From assembly GCF_029714285.1 (NCBI RefSeq), contig NZ_CP121662.1:3344001-3408000 (forward strand): a stretch of DNA of 64,000 bases. Reading direction: 5' to 3'. This document shows positions 18,782 through 29,594 of the stretch, one piece after another. Source of the DNA: Rhizobium sp. CB3090 (GTDB lineage: Bacteria; Pseudomonadota; Alphaproteobacteria; Rhizobiales; Rhizobiaceae). The notes below the pieces were generated by a model. It was given only the letters and a program-made list of their open reading frames with translations, was not told the origin of the DNA and did no database searches. How positions within the stretch are numbered: position 1 is the stretch's first letter; every line of letters begins with the position of its first letter. A program made the position numbers and the translations under genes.

Positions 18782-19465
18782 TCAAGAGCCGTTTTTCTCC
18801 GGGTAGGAAATGATCGACAGAAAGCGGATCGGCAGGCTCGTGAGCACTTCCGGACCATGTGGCGCGTCGGCGTCGAAGAACAGGCTGTCGCCGGGCCGCA
18901 TCGCATAGAGCTTGTCGGCATGACGGTATTCGACCTCCCCTTCCAGCATATAGATCAATTCCAGCCCTTCATGTTGAAACGCTGGAAAAACATCGGAATC
19001 GGCTGTCAGCGTGATGAGATAGGGCTCGACCTGCAGTCCGCTAGACCCGTTGGCTATGTGACCGAGCAGATTATACTGGTGACCGGCACGCGTGCCTCGC
19101 CGTTCCATCTCCAAGCCCTCGCCGGCCCGGACGAAGACGGCGTTGCGTTTTTCCTCGAAACGCCGGAAAAACGACGTGACGGGGACGCCGAGCGCCCGTG
19201 CCAAAGCCTGCAATGTGGTGAGAGACGGTGACGTGTTGCCGTTTTCGATCTTTGAGAGCATGCCGAGCGATATGCCGGTGGCTGAGGCGAGGTCGGCACC
19301 GGTGATGCCGAGCTTCTTGCGAAAGGCGCGAACCTCGTGGCCGATCGCCAATTCGAGATTATTCTCCTTGGCGTCGCGTACGGTATGCGAATCCTGATTG
19401 AGGACCGCCCTCGCGTTGAGAGCACCATTCCGTCTGCTGCTGCGCCCAGCCTCCGCCTTGGTCAT
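18782..19465 (-). CDS. XRE-family regulator with C-terminal cupin domain
   Basis: This 227-residue transcription factor has a helix-turn-helix at about residues 42-97 (RKKLGITGADLASATGIS, then SKIENGNTSPSL) and a cupin-2 sensor domain at about 150-222 (HEGLELIYMLEGE, GDSLFFDADAPHGPE). Proteins with this layout usually control uptake or catabolism of small nitrogen compounds and polyamines. The dipeptide-type transporter and dipeptidase start about 1 kb away on the same strand and are candidate targets, but that link is only positional. The first 40 residues are basic and poorly ordered, so the true start could lie further in. The ATG used here has GGGGCGGA upstream. Confidence 0.85.
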   Translation of the reverse strand: MTKAEAGRSSRRNGALNARAVLNQDSHTVRDAKENNLELAIGHEVRAFRKKLGITGADLASATGISLGMLSKIENGNTSPSLTTLQALARALGVPVTSFFRRFEEKRNAVFVRAGEGLEMERRGTRAGHQYNLLGHIANGSSGLQVEPYLITLTADSDVFPAFQHEGLELIYMLEGEVEYRHADKLYAMRPGDSLFFDADAPHGPEVLTSLPIRFLSIISYPEKNGS

Positions 19466-19734
19466 ACGTCCGCCCCGCTCTACTTTGTGTTTTGGCGGAG
19501 CTTACTGTTTTCATGACGCGCATTCTATTGGGCACAGGAAATTTTCTTTGCCCGGCAAAGTTTTGATAGCGCCGGGAAAGAAGAGTTGCCGTAAGGGAAG
19601 GTTTCAACTTGGAACAAAAGGGAATGTGATGGTAGCCGTCAGCAGACAGCGGGATGACCATCGTTCCATAAGTACGCCGCAACGCGCGCGAGATATGACC
19701 GATCAATGCCGGTCATATCATTCTTGCGGCACGC

Positions 19735-19893
19735 TTAGATAACGATGCCGCAGACGATAGCAGCGACAAAGATAAACGCCGCCGAAAACAGCGCAACGTG
19801 GATCGCAGTCTGAATCTTGTTCCGCGTCGTTGCGACACGCTTAGAACCGTCGAACTGATTCACATGCGTATTCGACATACCCAAATTCGCCAT
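19735..19893 (-). CDS. Small single-pass membrane protein
   Basis: This is a 52-residue protein with a polar N-terminus (MANLGMSNTHVNQFDGSKRV) and one C-terminal hydrophobic helix (about residues 29-52). A GGAGG Shine-Dalgarno stands six bases before the ATG at 19891-19893, which supports this start over a longer frame beginning at 19947. The function is unknown. It stands alone between the XRE regulator and another small gene. Confidence 0.6.
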   Translation of the reverse strand: MANLGMSNTHVNQFDGSKRVATTRNKIQTAIHVALFSAAFIFVAAIVCGIVI

Positions 19894-20056
19894 GTGTTGC
19901 CTCCGTTCGTTTTTTCGATGTTTTGCGGGCGAGTTCACGTCCGACATTCATACAATCCCTATCAATTAGGTAGAGATGAATTTTCGTCCAGAGGCCAACG
20001 AAGGAAAAAATAACCCTTGAACGATGGTCGGGCTCGAAAGATCAGCAAGGCCGAAA

Positions 20057-20245
20057 TCAGCAGAGAATGCGGCGAACCCAGATCAAGGTGCGCTCTACGG
20101 CGTTTGCTTCGGGAACCCTAGTTTCGGCCGGATCGATCTGACGGCGGTTCTTTTCTTCCGGCAGAGTGACGGCCAACGCGTCCTCCTCTTTCGCCGGCAC
20201 TGGCGGATGAAGGTAACCCATGGTCATGCCACCCATGAAAAACAT
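20057..20245 (-). CDS. Small hypothetical protein
   Basis: This 62-residue frame starts MFFMGGMTMGYLHPP and ends with a basic tail (RTLIWVRRILC). A GGAGG lies five bases before the ATG at 20243-20245, which is the main reason to call it a gene. The middle is rich in charged residues and there is no recognisable domain. An alternative is a short leader or a spurious frame. Confidence 0.45.
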   Translation of the reverse strand: MFFMGGMTMGYLHPPVPAKEEDALAVTLPEEKNRRQIDPAETRVPEANAVERTLIWVRRILC

Positions 20246-20407
20246 GCCTACCTCCACTCGTATGACCCGAACCAGGGATCACGAAAGTTAACCGCCATTA
20301 ACGGGATCATGACAGAATTGCGGCACGAGTCAATAGTCTATACGATTGGTCGTCTTTTAAGTACTACTTAACTAAATTGGCGGAGAAGGCATAATGATTA
20401 TAAGCAG

Positions 20408-21157
20408 TTAGGCACGGACAAAACCCTTGCTGGCAATCATCAGGTTGTGGGTGTAGTCCTGCTTGACATCGCCGGCCGCCAAATCTTTTGCGCTCAGCCG
20501 CTCGACGACGGCGCCGTTCTGCATCACCACCAGGCGTTCGCACATATGGGTGACGACGCCGAGATCGTGGCTGACCATGACGAATGTCAGGTGGCGATCT
20601 CGGCGCACCTGCTCCAGCAGATTGAGCACTTCCGCCTGCACGGAAGCGTCCAGCGCCGAGGTCGGCTCGTCGAGCAACAGGATCGACGGCTCGACGATCA
20701 AGGCGCGGGCGATCGCGACGCGCTGGCGCTGACCGCCCGACAATTGGTGCGGATAGCGGAACCGGAAACCGGAGCCGAGCCCAACCTCGTCAAGCGCCCG
20801 AGTGATGCGCGTCTCGCTGTCGCCGATACCGTGGATCGCCAGAGGCTCCAGCAGCAGCCGGTCGATGGTCTGACGCGGGTGCAGCGAACCGTAGGGGTCT
20901 TGAAACACCATCTGGACCTGGCGGTAGAACGCCTTGGTGCGTTTCGAACCCTTCAGCGCCTCACCGTCGATGCGGATCACACCGCCGCTGACGGGCGCAA
21001 GACCGGCGACGGCGCGCAACAAGGTCGACTTGCCGGAACCGGACTCGCCGACAAGACCGAAGGATTCGCCCTTGTCCACGCCGATGCTGACCGCATCGAG
21101 AGCATAGTAATCGTCATAGACGACGCTGAGGCCGTCGACTGCAAGCGCTGCCGTCAT
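20408..21157 (-). CDS. Dipeptide/oligopeptide ABC transporter ATP-binding protein (DppF type)
   Basis: This 249-residue ATPase is the second nucleotide-binding subunit of a peptide importer. It has Walker A (GESGSGKST), signature LSGGQRQR, and Walker [15 protein letters not shown]. It is the last gene of a five-gene transporter operon. Its ATG at 21155-21157 overlaps the stop of the preceding ATPase gene as ATGA, which is why I prefer it to the ATG three codons upstream. The C-terminal zinc-finger-like and arm motifs of many DppF proteins are absent, making it rather short. Confidence 0.88.
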   Translation of the reverse strand: MTAALAVDGLSVVYDDYYALDAVSIGVDKGESFGLVGESGSGKSTLLRAVAGLAPVSGGVIRIDGEALKGSKRTKAFYRQVQMVFQDPYGSLHPRQTIDRLLLEPLAIHGIGDSETRITRALDEVGLGSGFRFRYPHQLSGGQRQRVAIARALIVEPSILLLDEPTSALDASVQAEVLNLLEQVRRDRHLTFVMVSHDLGVVTHMCERLVVMQNGAVVERLSAKDLAAGDVKQDYTHNLMIASKGFVRA

Positions 21158-21987
21158 GCCGCCCACTCCGGCTTGCGGTCGAGGACCGGGAGCGGATGGC
21201 GGTCCTCACCGATCACAGGCATGCAATTCAGCAAGCCACGCGTATAGGGATGCTGCGCATTGTTGAGATCGGAAGCCTTCAGTTCCTCGACGATCTTGCC
21301 GGCATACATGACGATCACCCGGTCGCAGAAGGAGGACACCAACCTCAGATCGTGCGACACGAAAATCAGCCCCATGCCGCGTTCCGATACCAGCCTGTCC
21401 ATGATTTTCAGCACATCGAGCTGGACTGTAACATCGAGCGCAGAGGTCGGCTCGTCGGCGATCAGCAGTTCCGGCCCGGCAATCAGCATCATCGCGATCA
21501 TCGCGCGCTGGCCCATGCCGCCGGAGACTTCATGCGGATGCAGGTCGTAGACGCGTTTGGGATCGCGTATCTGCACGGCTTCCAGCATGGCGAGTGCACG
21601 GTCTCGCGCCTCCGCCTTGCTGACCTTCTCATGCGTGCGCAAGGTCTCGGTTATCTGCTTGCCGATGGTCATCACCGGGTCGAGCGAATATTTCGGGTCC
21701 TGCAGCACCATGGCGATGCGCTTGCCGCGCAAAGACCGGCGCTCCCTGGCAGAGGCCGACAGCAGGTCGATGCCGCTGAAATTCAGCCTGTCGGCGGTGA
21801 CGATGCCATGGGGCGGTGTCAGCCCCATGATGGCGCGGCCGGTCTGCGATTTGCCGGAACCGCTCTCCCCGACGATGCCCAGCCGCTCGCGGCCAAGCGT
21901 GAAGGACACGCCTCGTACGGCCTCGATCATGCCGGTGCGGGTCGGATAGCGAACCCTGAGGTTCTCGACCGTCAACAGTGCAGTCAT
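21154..21987 (-). CDS. Dipeptide/oligopeptide ABC transporter ATP-binding protein (DppD type)
   Basis: This 277-residue ATPase carries Walker A (GESGSGKSQ, with Gln in place of the usual Thr at the last position), signature VSGGMGQR, and Walker [15 protein letters not shown]. The C-terminus has the peptide-transporter arm ([12 protein letters not shown]). The ATG at 21985-21987 overlaps the stop of the upstream permease gene by ATGA. A longer in-frame start at 22095 would intrude on the permease gene and is rejected. Confidence 0.88.
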   Translation of the reverse strand: MTALLTVENLRVRYPTRTGMIEAVRGVSFTLGRERLGIVGESGSGKSQTGRAIMGLTPPHGIVTADRLNFSGIDLLSASARERRSLRGKRIAMVLQDPKYSLDPVMTIGKQITETLRTHEKVSKAEARDRALAMLEAVQIRDPKRVYDLHPHEVSGGMGQRAMIAMMLIAGPELLIADEPTSALDVTVQLDVLKIMDRLVSERGMGLIFVSHDLRLVSSFCDRVIVMYAGKIVEELKASDLNNAQHPYTRGLLNCMPVIGEDRHPLPVLDRKPEWAA

Positions 21988-22916
21988 TGGCCGCTCTCCT
22001 TCGGATCGAGTGCATCGCGCAGCCCGTCGCCGAGCAGGTTGAAGCCCAGGCTGACGATCAGGATGGCGATGCCAGGCATGGCTGCGACCCACCATTGATC
22101 AAGATAATATTTGAACCCGGTGGCGATCATCGCCCCCCATTCCGGCAGGGGCGGCTGCGCGCCAAGGCCAAGGAAACCGAGACCCGCCGCGGTCAAGATG
22201 ACGCCGGCCATGTCGAGTGTGACGCGCACGATCACAGAGGAGATGCAAAGCGGCATGATGTGGCGGAAGACGATGCGCATTGGCGATGCGCCCATGAGCT
22301 GCACGGCGGCGATATAGTCCGAGCGCCGCACGGTCATCGTCTCGGCCCGAGCCAAGCGCGCATAGGGTGGCCAGGATGTAATGGCGATGGCGATGATGGC
22401 GTTTTCGATACCGGGGCCGAGAGCGCCTGCAAAAGCGAGCGCCAGCACCAGCTTCGGAAAGGCGAGGAAAATATCGGTGATGCGCATCAGCACAGTATCG
22501 ATCCAGCCACCTGCATAGCCAGCTATCATCCCAACAAACAGCCCAAGCGGCGCCGAGATGATCGCGACGAGCACAACGATGTAGAGGGTCCATCGCGACC
22601 CGTAGATCAGGCGGGACAGTATATCGCGTCCGAGATTGTCTGTGCCGAGAAGATAGCCCCCCGAGCCTGGCGGTTTCAGGTAGGCGTTGGTCAGGTCGCC
22701 GATCGTTGGCGGGTAGGGCGCGATGACATCGGCGAGGGCTGCGACTAGCATCAGGGCGATGATGATCAGCAATCCGGCGACGGCCAGCCGATTGGCGGAA
22801 AATTGCCGCCACATGACATAGGCGCGACCAAGGCTCGCTTGTCGGCGCGACTGCGGCCGATCCGACAGCAGCCAATCACGCCAGGAAAGTTGCGTGGTCC
22901 CAGTCCCAGCCGTCAT
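21984..22916 (-). CDS. Dipeptide/oligopeptide ABC transporter permease (DppC type)
   Basis: This 310-residue inner-membrane permease has about six hydrophobic helices. It shows the family loop for ATPase contact (RSDYIAAVQLMGASPMRIVFRH) and a DppC-like N-terminus with a cytoplasmic segment before the first helix. Its ATG overlaps the stop of the preceding permease gene (ATGA at 22913-22916), and its own stop overlaps the next ATPase start. Confidence 0.88.
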   Translation of the reverse strand: MTAGTGTTQLSWRDWLLSDRPQSRRQASLGRAYVMWRQFSANRLAVAGLLIIIALMLVAALADVIAPYPPTIGDLTNAYLKPPGSGGYLLGTDNLGRDILSRLIYGSRWTLYIVVLVAIISAPLGLFVGMIAGYAGGWIDTVLMRITDIFLAFPKLVLALAFAGALGPGIENAIIAIAITSWPPYARLARAETMTVRRSDYIAAVQLMGASPMRIVFRHIMPLCISSVIVRVTLDMAGVILTAAGLGFLGLGAQPPLPEWGAMIATGFKYYLDQWWVAAMPGIAILIVSLGFNLLGDGLRDALDPKESGQ

Positions 22917-23980
22917 TTACGTCGCGTCCTTGGATCGAGAGTGCGGTAGAGCAGGTCGGAGAGCAGGTTGATCCCGATGAAAACAGTACCGACGACGACA
23001 GTGCCGCCAAGCACGGCGTTCATATCGGCGTTCTGCAGCGAGCTGGTGATATAGAAACCGATGCCCGGCCAGGAGAAGACGATCTCGGTCAGTACCGAGC
23101 CTTCCAGCAACCCGGCATAGGAGAGCGCGATCACCGTGATCAGCGGCACGACGGCGCTGCGCAGCGCGTGGCCCCAGATCACCCGGGTTTCCGAAAGTCC
23201 CTTGGCGCGGGCGGCGACGATATATTCCTGACCCAGCTCATTCAGCATGAAACTGCGTGTCATGCGGCTGATGTAGGCAAGCGAGAAATAGCCGAGCAGC
23301 GAGGCCGGCAGAATGATGTGGCGGAATGCATCCCAGAACACATCCCATTGCCCCTGCATCGCACTGTCGAGCAGATAGAAGCCGGTGATCGGCGTGAATG
23401 TATATTCGAAGGCGATGTCGATGCGGCCGGGGTAGGCCACCCAGCCCAGCTTGGCATAGAAGATGAGGAGAGAGACCATCGCCAGCCAGAACACCGGCAC
23501 CGAATAGCCGACGAGACCGATGACGCGCACGACCTGGTCGATGAAACTGTTGCGGCGCACGGCGGCGAGCACGCCGAAGGGAACGCCGAAAACCGCACCG
23601 ATGATCGTGCCGACGGTCGCAAGCTCCATCGTCGCCGGAAAGACGCGCCGGATATCGTCCATCACCGGGTTGGTCGTCAGCACGGAAGTTCCGAAATCGC
23701 CGGTCAGGGCACTCAGCAGATAATAATAGAACTGCAGATAGAGCGGCTGATCGAGATGCATTTCGCGGCGCAGCCGCTCCAGCACCTGCGCAGGCGCATG
23801 GTCGCCGGCAATCGCCAGCACCGGATCGATCGGGATGACGCGCCCGATAAAGAAGGTGACGGCGAGAAGGCCGAGATAGGTCGTGACCGCGACGACCAGG
23901 AAGCGCAAGACGCCCATCGCAATGGGCGCGGCACGGCCCTTCTTGGGCCGCACCTCCATTTTCCGTTCGACAGTGCTCAA
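22913..23980 (-). CDS. Dipeptide/oligopeptide ABC transporter permease (DppB type)
   Basis: This 355-residue permease of the binding-protein-dependent transport family has an N-terminal helix followed by a periplasmic segment and five more helices. The EAA-like loop reads EYIVAARAKGLSETRVIWGH. The longest frame starts with TTG at 23978-23980, preceded by TAGGA; an ATG at 23957-23959 seven codons in is an equally possible start. It follows the binding-protein gene by 21 bases in the operon. Confidence 0.87.
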   Translation of the reverse strand: MSTVERKMEVRPKKGRAAPIAMGVLRFLVVAVTTYLGLLAVTFFIGRVIPIDPVLAIAGDHAPAQVLERLRREMHLDQPLYLQFYYYLLSALTGDFGTSVLTTNPVMDDIRRVFPATMELATVGTIIGAVFGVPFGVLAAVRRNSFIDQVVRVIGLVGYSVPVFWLAMVSLLIFYAKLGWVAYPGRIDIAFEYTFTPITGFYLLDSAMQGQWDVFWDAFRHIILPASLLGYFSLAYISRMTRSFMLNELGQEYIVAARAKGLSETRVIWGHALRSAVVPLITVIALSYAGLLEGSVLTEIVFSWPGIGFYITSSLQNADMNAVLGGTVVVGTVFIGINLLSDLLYRTLDPRTRRK

Positions 23981-24001
23981 AGAACCAGTCCTACCGGACC
24001 A

Positions 24002-25642
24002 TCATTTCGACACCGGCCAGACGAAGTTGGTGTCGAAGCTCGGGCCGAGCTTGAAGTCCTTCACATCCTTGCGATAGCCGGCGACTTCCGTCTGCTGGAA
24101 GAGGAAGACGAAGGGGCTGGCATCCAGGTACTTTTTCTGGATATCCTGATACATGGCGCCGCGCTTCGCAGCGTCGACCTCGAACAGGGCGGCCTTGGTT
24201 TCCTTGTCGAGTTCAGGCGTCGTCCAGTCGTTGCGCCAGGCAAGCGTCTTGTTGGTGCCTGCATCGGAGTTGTCAGGATTGTTCGTGAACGTATCGGCAT
24301 TGGAATGGGGGTCCCAATAGTCGGCACCCCAGTTGCCAAAATAGATGTCGTGGTTACGGGCACGATATTTGGTGAGTTTTTGCTTGCCATCGCCCGGGAT
24401 GATCTCGACCTTGATGCCCGCCTGGCCAAGCGTCTGCTGGATCGAAGTGGCAACGCCCGTATCAGGCTCGATGCTGCGCACGTCCATGGTGACCGAGAAA
24501 CCGTTGGGCAGCCCGGCCTTGGCAAGCAGTTCCTTCGCCTTGGCGACATCGAGCTTGAACGGATTTTCATCCAGCGCGCCAAGCATGCCCTTCGGTTCGA
24601 AGGTCTGGTGGATTTCGCCGATGCCCTTGATCAGCGTCTTGCTGATGGCATCGTAATCGACCAGGTATTTGAACGCCTGCTGCACTTCCGGCTTGGCGAG
24701 GTTGGCATTCTTCTGGTTGAGGCTGATGTAATAGATCGTGCCTTTCGGCGTGCTGGTCGAAGCAAGCTGCGGGTTCTTCTCGACGGCGGCCAGGTCGGTC
24801 GGCGACAGGTTGCGGGCAACGTCGATGTCGCCATTTTCCAGCGCCAGTCGCTGTGCCGAGCTTTCCTTCATGAAGCGGTAGATGACGCGCGCAAGCTTTG
24901 GCTTTTCGCCGTAGTAATTGTCGTTGCGCTCCAGAACGACGGCTTCGTTGGCGCGCCATTCGCGCAGCTTGAACGGGCCGGACCCGGCATAACCGGTCTT
25001 CAGCCAGCCATTGCCGAAATCGTTGTCGTATTTGTTATTGGCCGAGGGTGTCACCGGCTTGACGTGCTGCAGAACCAGCTTCTTGTCGACCACTTCCGCG
25101 ACAGTCGCCGTCAGGCAGTTCAGCACGAAGCTCGGCGCATAGGGTTTGTCGACGGTGAAGGTAAAGGTGCTCGGATCGGTCGCCTTCGCCTTTTCCGTGA
25201 CATTGTCGCCGGTCAGGCCGAACTGAGTGAGGATGAAGGCCGGGCTCTTGTCGAGCTTGACGACGCGCTCGAAGGACCAGGCGACGTCATCGGCGGTGAT
25301 CGGATTGCCCGAAGCGAATTTGAGGCCAGGCTTCAGCTTGAACGTATAGGTCAGGTGATCGTCCGAAACCGACCAGCTCTCGGCAAGATCACCCTGGATC
25401 TTGGAGGTGTCGTTGATGTCGAGGCGAACGAGCAGGCTGTAGCTGTTGCCGGTGACTTCGGCAGCGGAGAGTTCGTAGGCTTCGGCCGGGTCCATACTGA
25501 GAATGTCGTCGAAGGCGAAACCTTCGACCAGCGTGTCCTTCGGCGTTGCGGCGAAGGCACTCGGCGCGGCCATCGTCAAAAGTGCGAGAGCCGCACCGGC
25601 CGAAAGGGCGCGGAAGTTGCGGTTCATCTTGGTCATCATCAT
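24002..25642 (-). CDS. Dipeptide-type ABC transporter substrate-binding protein
   Basis: This 546-residue exported protein of solute-binding family 5 captures peptides or related solutes in the periplasm. A signal peptide covers about residues 1-31 (hydrophobic LSAGAALALLTMAAPSAFA, cleavage after AFA). Family features include DPAEAYELSAAEV early and the later WGADYWDPHSNADTF segment. I chose ATG at 25640-25642 because the signal sequence begins there and a GGGAACG lies eight bases upstream; an in-frame start at 25744 adds a non-signal extension. It is probably the most highly expressed gene of the operon. Confidence 0.88.
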   Translation of the reverse strand: MMMTKMNRNFRALSAGAALALLTMAAPSAFAATPKDTLVEGFAFDDILSMDPAEAYELSAAEVTGNSYSLLVRLDINDTSKIQGDLAESWSVSDDHLTYTFKLKPGLKFASGNPITADDVAWSFERVVKLDKSPAFILTQFGLTGDNVTEKAKATDPSTFTFTVDKPYAPSFVLNCLTATVAEVVDKKLVLQHVKPVTPSANNKYDNDFGNGWLKTGYAGSGPFKLREWRANEAVVLERNDNYYGEKPKLARVIYRFMKESSAQRLALENGDIDVARNLSPTDLAAVEKNPQLASTSTPKGTIYYISLNQKNANLAKPEVQQAFKYLVDYDAISKTLIKGIGEIHQTFEPKGMLGALDENPFKLDVAKAKELLAKAGLPNGFSVTMDVRSIEPDTGVATSIQQTLGQAGIKVEIIPGDGKQKLTKYRARNHDIYFGNWGADYWDPHSNADTFTNNPDNSDAGTNKTLAWRNDWTTPELDKETKAALFEVDAAKRGAMYQDIQKKYLDASPFVFLFQQTEVAGYRKDVKDFKLGPSFDTNFVWPVSK

Positions 25643-25677
25643 GTTTTCGTTCCCTATTTTAGCTTTATCACCATGAA

Positions 25678-26745
25678 TCACATACGCTGCCCGCTGCTCT
25701 CTCCCCAAGCAGATGCCAGGATACGAAGCCAATTCTCCCTGCATAGTTTCACAAGATCGGCTTCAGCATAACCAACGTTCCTGAGGGCAGCAATCAGCTT
25801 TTGATTGCCCGCAGCATCCCCGATCTCCTGCGGAATCGTCGCCCCGTCGAAGTCCGATCCGAGACCGACGCAATCGATGCCGACGCGGCTGACGAGGTGA
25901 TCGACATGGCGGACCATCGCCTCCATCGGCGTATTGGCATCCGAGCGGCCGTCCTCGCGCAGCATGGCCGTCGCATAGTTCAGGCCGACGATACCATGGC
26001 TTTCCTTGATGGCGTCGAGTTGTCTGTCGGTCAGATTGCGAGCGACGGGGGTCAGCGTATGCGCATTGGAATGGCTGGCGACCAGCGGCTGGTCCGATGT
26101 CTTCGCGACATCCCAGAAGCCTTTCTCGGTGATATGGGCAAGGTCGATGACGATGCCGAGCCGGTTGCATTCGCGCACAAGCGCAAAACCCGCATCCGTC
26201 AGGCCCGGCCCGGTATCCGGCGACCTCGGATAGGCAAAGGGTACGCCATGGGCAAAGACATTGTTACGGCTCCAGACGGGGCCGAGCGAGCGCAGGCCGG
26301 CCGCATAGAAGGTTTCGAGCGCGACGAGGTCGGCGTCGATGGCCTCGCAGCCTTCCATGTGCATCACTGCAGCGAAGACGCCCTTTTCCATGCAGTCGCG
26401 GATTTCCGCGGTTGAGCGGCAAAGCTTCCAGGCGCCGGCGCGATCGAGCTTGAGGGCGATCGCCGCCATTTCGAGCGCGATATCGAGCGACGGCCCCCGT
26501 TCCAGCGGCGGCGAGAGCGGCGTCGCATAATGGCCGCTGCGGTCGGGATCGGCGAAGACGAGATTTCCAGAGGGGATATAGATGGCGCAGAGGCCACCGG
26601 CCAGCCCGCCCGCTTTGGCACGGGGCGCATCGATATGGCCGGTCGATACCCCATCTCTGAATTCAGCGACCGGATCGGCTCCTTCGCGGGCATGATTCCA
26701 GAGTCTCAGCAGAACGTCGTTATGGCCATCAAATACGGATTGCAT
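25678..26745 (-). CDS. Membrane (renal-type) dipeptidase, peptidase family M19
   Basis: This 355-residue zinc enzyme hydrolyses dipeptides, often with a D-residue at the C-terminal side. Family ligands are visible: H8 and D10 in GHNDV, the bridging glutamate in HMEGCEAI, and the histidines of ASHSNAHT and of DLAHI. No signal peptide is seen, so it is probably cytoplasmic. It is the first gene of the operon, 36 bases before the binding-protein gene, which suggests that imported dipeptides are cleaved here. The exact substrate is inferred. Confidence 0.88.
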   Translation of the reverse strand: MQSVFDGHNDVLLRLWNHAREGADPVAEFRDGVSTGHIDAPRAKAGGLAGGLCAIYIPSGNLVFADPDRSGHYATPLSPPLERGPSLDIALEMAAIALKLDRAGAWKLCRSTAEIRDCMEKGVFAAVMHMEGCEAIDADLVALETFYAAGLRSLGPVWSRNNVFAHGVPFAYPRSPDTGPGLTDAGFALVRECNRLGIVIDLAHITEKGFWDVAKTSDQPLVASHSNAHTLTPVARNLTDRQLDAIKESHGIVGLNYATAMLREDGRSDANTPMEAMVRHVDHLVSRVGIDCVGLGSDFDGATIPQEIGDAAGNQKLIAALRNVGYAEADLVKLCRENWLRILASAWGESSGQRM

Positions 26746-26865
26746 TGTCTATCCTGGATAGTGTGCTCCGAGGAGCAACGGGAAAGCGGCCAGAATAGAA
26801 AAGATGGCGGGATTCGCCATAGCTAAATAAAAAAAATCTTCATTAGCATAGAATGCCGCAGCGCA

Positions 26866-26894
26866 CGAAAAAGGCGGGAGCAAAACCCCCGCCT
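26866..26894 (-). terminator. Rho-independent terminator of the inositol-type ABC operon
   Basis: On the minus strand GGCGGG pairs with CCCGCC across a nine-base loop, and TTTTT follows. It lies about 30 bases after the permease stop. Confidence 0.8.
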
Positions 26895-26921
26895 CGAGAT
26901 ATCAGATGAAACCCGGCCGTT

Positions 26922-27947
26922 TCAGTGTTTGGCCCGCTTTTTCTGACGGTAGACGTCGATTGCGACAGCAGCGACGATGATGATGCCCTTGGCTATCTCC
27001 TGGTAGTAGGCGTCGACGTTCAGGAAGGTAAAGCCCGAGATCATCACACCGAGAATGACGGTACCGATGATCGTGCCGGTGATGCGTCCGACGCCGCCGG
27101 TGAGCGAGGTACCGCCGATGACGGCGGCGGCAATCGCATCCAGCTCATATGTCACGCCCATGCCGGCCTGGGCCGTCTGGACGCGGGCGGCGGTGATGAT
27201 GCCGGCAAGACCGGCGAGCAGACCGGCAATCGCGTAGACCTTGACCAGATGCGCCTCGACATTGATGCCCGAAACGCGCGCCGCCTGCACATTGGCGCCG
27301 ATCGCATAGGTGAATTTGCCGTAGCGCGTGTAGCGCAGCACGACATGGAAGACCAATGCGACGAGCAGGAAGACGATGACGGGCCAGATACCGGTACCGA
27401 TGAAATTGAACTGATCGGTGAGGCCGGAGACCGGTTGCCCCTTCGTATATAATTTCGAAAGGCCGCGGGCGGAAACCATCATGCCGAGCGTTGCGATGAA
27501 CGGCGGAATCTTGGTTTTCGTGATGAGCTGGCCGTTGACATAACCGGCGACAAGGCCAATCAGCAGGCCGACGCCGATCGGAACGAAGAAAGGCATGTCG
27601 GTCAGCGCTGGATAAAGCGCCCGCGCCCAGGTCGAGGATTGTGCGAAGCTCGCCGCCACCATGGCAGTCAACCCGACGACGGAGCCCGACGAAAGGTCGA
27701 TGCCGCCGGTGATGATGACCTGGGTCACCCCGACCGCGATGATGCCGATGACGGAAACCTGCAGGATCATGATCTTCAGGCGCTGCACGTTGAGCAAGAA
27801 GCTCTGGCCGACGAAAATCCAGCCGAGGATTTCGCAGACGAGCGCAATGCCGATCAGCACGAGGAAGATGCCGAGTTCCGGCGGCACGCGGCGGCGCCTG
27901 GGACGCGTCACTGACGGTACGGTCGCCTCTGCAACTTTGCTAACCAT
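26922..27947 (-). CDS. iatP: Sugar (myo-inositol type) ABC transporter permease
   Basis: This 341-residue permease of the RbsC/branched-chain type has about nine or ten hydrophobic helices. The family signatures [20 protein letters not shown] and [22 protein letters not shown] are present. AGGAGG is placed eight bases before the ATG. It is the last gene of a three-gene operon (binding protein, ATPase, permease), the same order as S. meliloti ibpA-iatA-iatP. The inositol assignment rests mainly on the binding protein and operators. Confidence 0.85.
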   Translation of the reverse strand: MVSKVAEATVPSVTRPRRRRVPPELGIFLVLIGIALVCEILGWIFVGQSFLLNVQRLKIMILQVSVIGIIAVGVTQVIITGGIDLSSGSVVGLTAMVAASFAQSSTWARALYPALTDMPFFVPIGVGLLIGLVAGYVNGQLITKTKIPPFIATLGMMVSARGLSKLYTKGQPVSGLTDQFNFIGTGIWPVIVFLLVALVFHVVLRYTRYGKFTYAIGANVQAARVSGINVEAHLVKVYAIAGLLAGLAGIITAARVQTAQAGMGVTYELDAIAAAVIGGTSLTGGVGRITGTIIGTVILGVMISGFTFLNVDAYYQEIAKGIIIVAAVAIDVYRQKKRAKH

Positions 27948-27979
27948 GGTTCAATCCTCCTTTGCGACGGCCGGCCCGA

Positions 27980-29521
<1,542 letters not shown>

Positions 29522-29552
29522 CTTTTCCCTCCCGGGAGCTGTCGGAATTTGG

Positions 29553-29578
29553 GGATGCGGGCTGTAACGCCCGCATCC
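29553..29578 (-). promoter_or_regulatory. Hairpin between binding-protein and ATPase genes
   Basis: GGATGCGGGC and its exact complement flank a six-base loop, just after the binding-protein stop. A 16-base palindrome (CTAACAGCGCTGTTAG, 29583-29598) overlaps that stop codon. Without a T-run, the hairpin more likely stabilises the upstream message so that binding protein exceeds the membrane subunits. Confidence 0.6.
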
Positions 29579-29594
29579 GTCGCTAACAGCGCTG

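Noticed and set aside
23168..25771. An 867-codon plus-strand frame
   Set aside because: It is antisense to the peptide permease and binding-protein genes, whose motifs and overlapping starts are clear.
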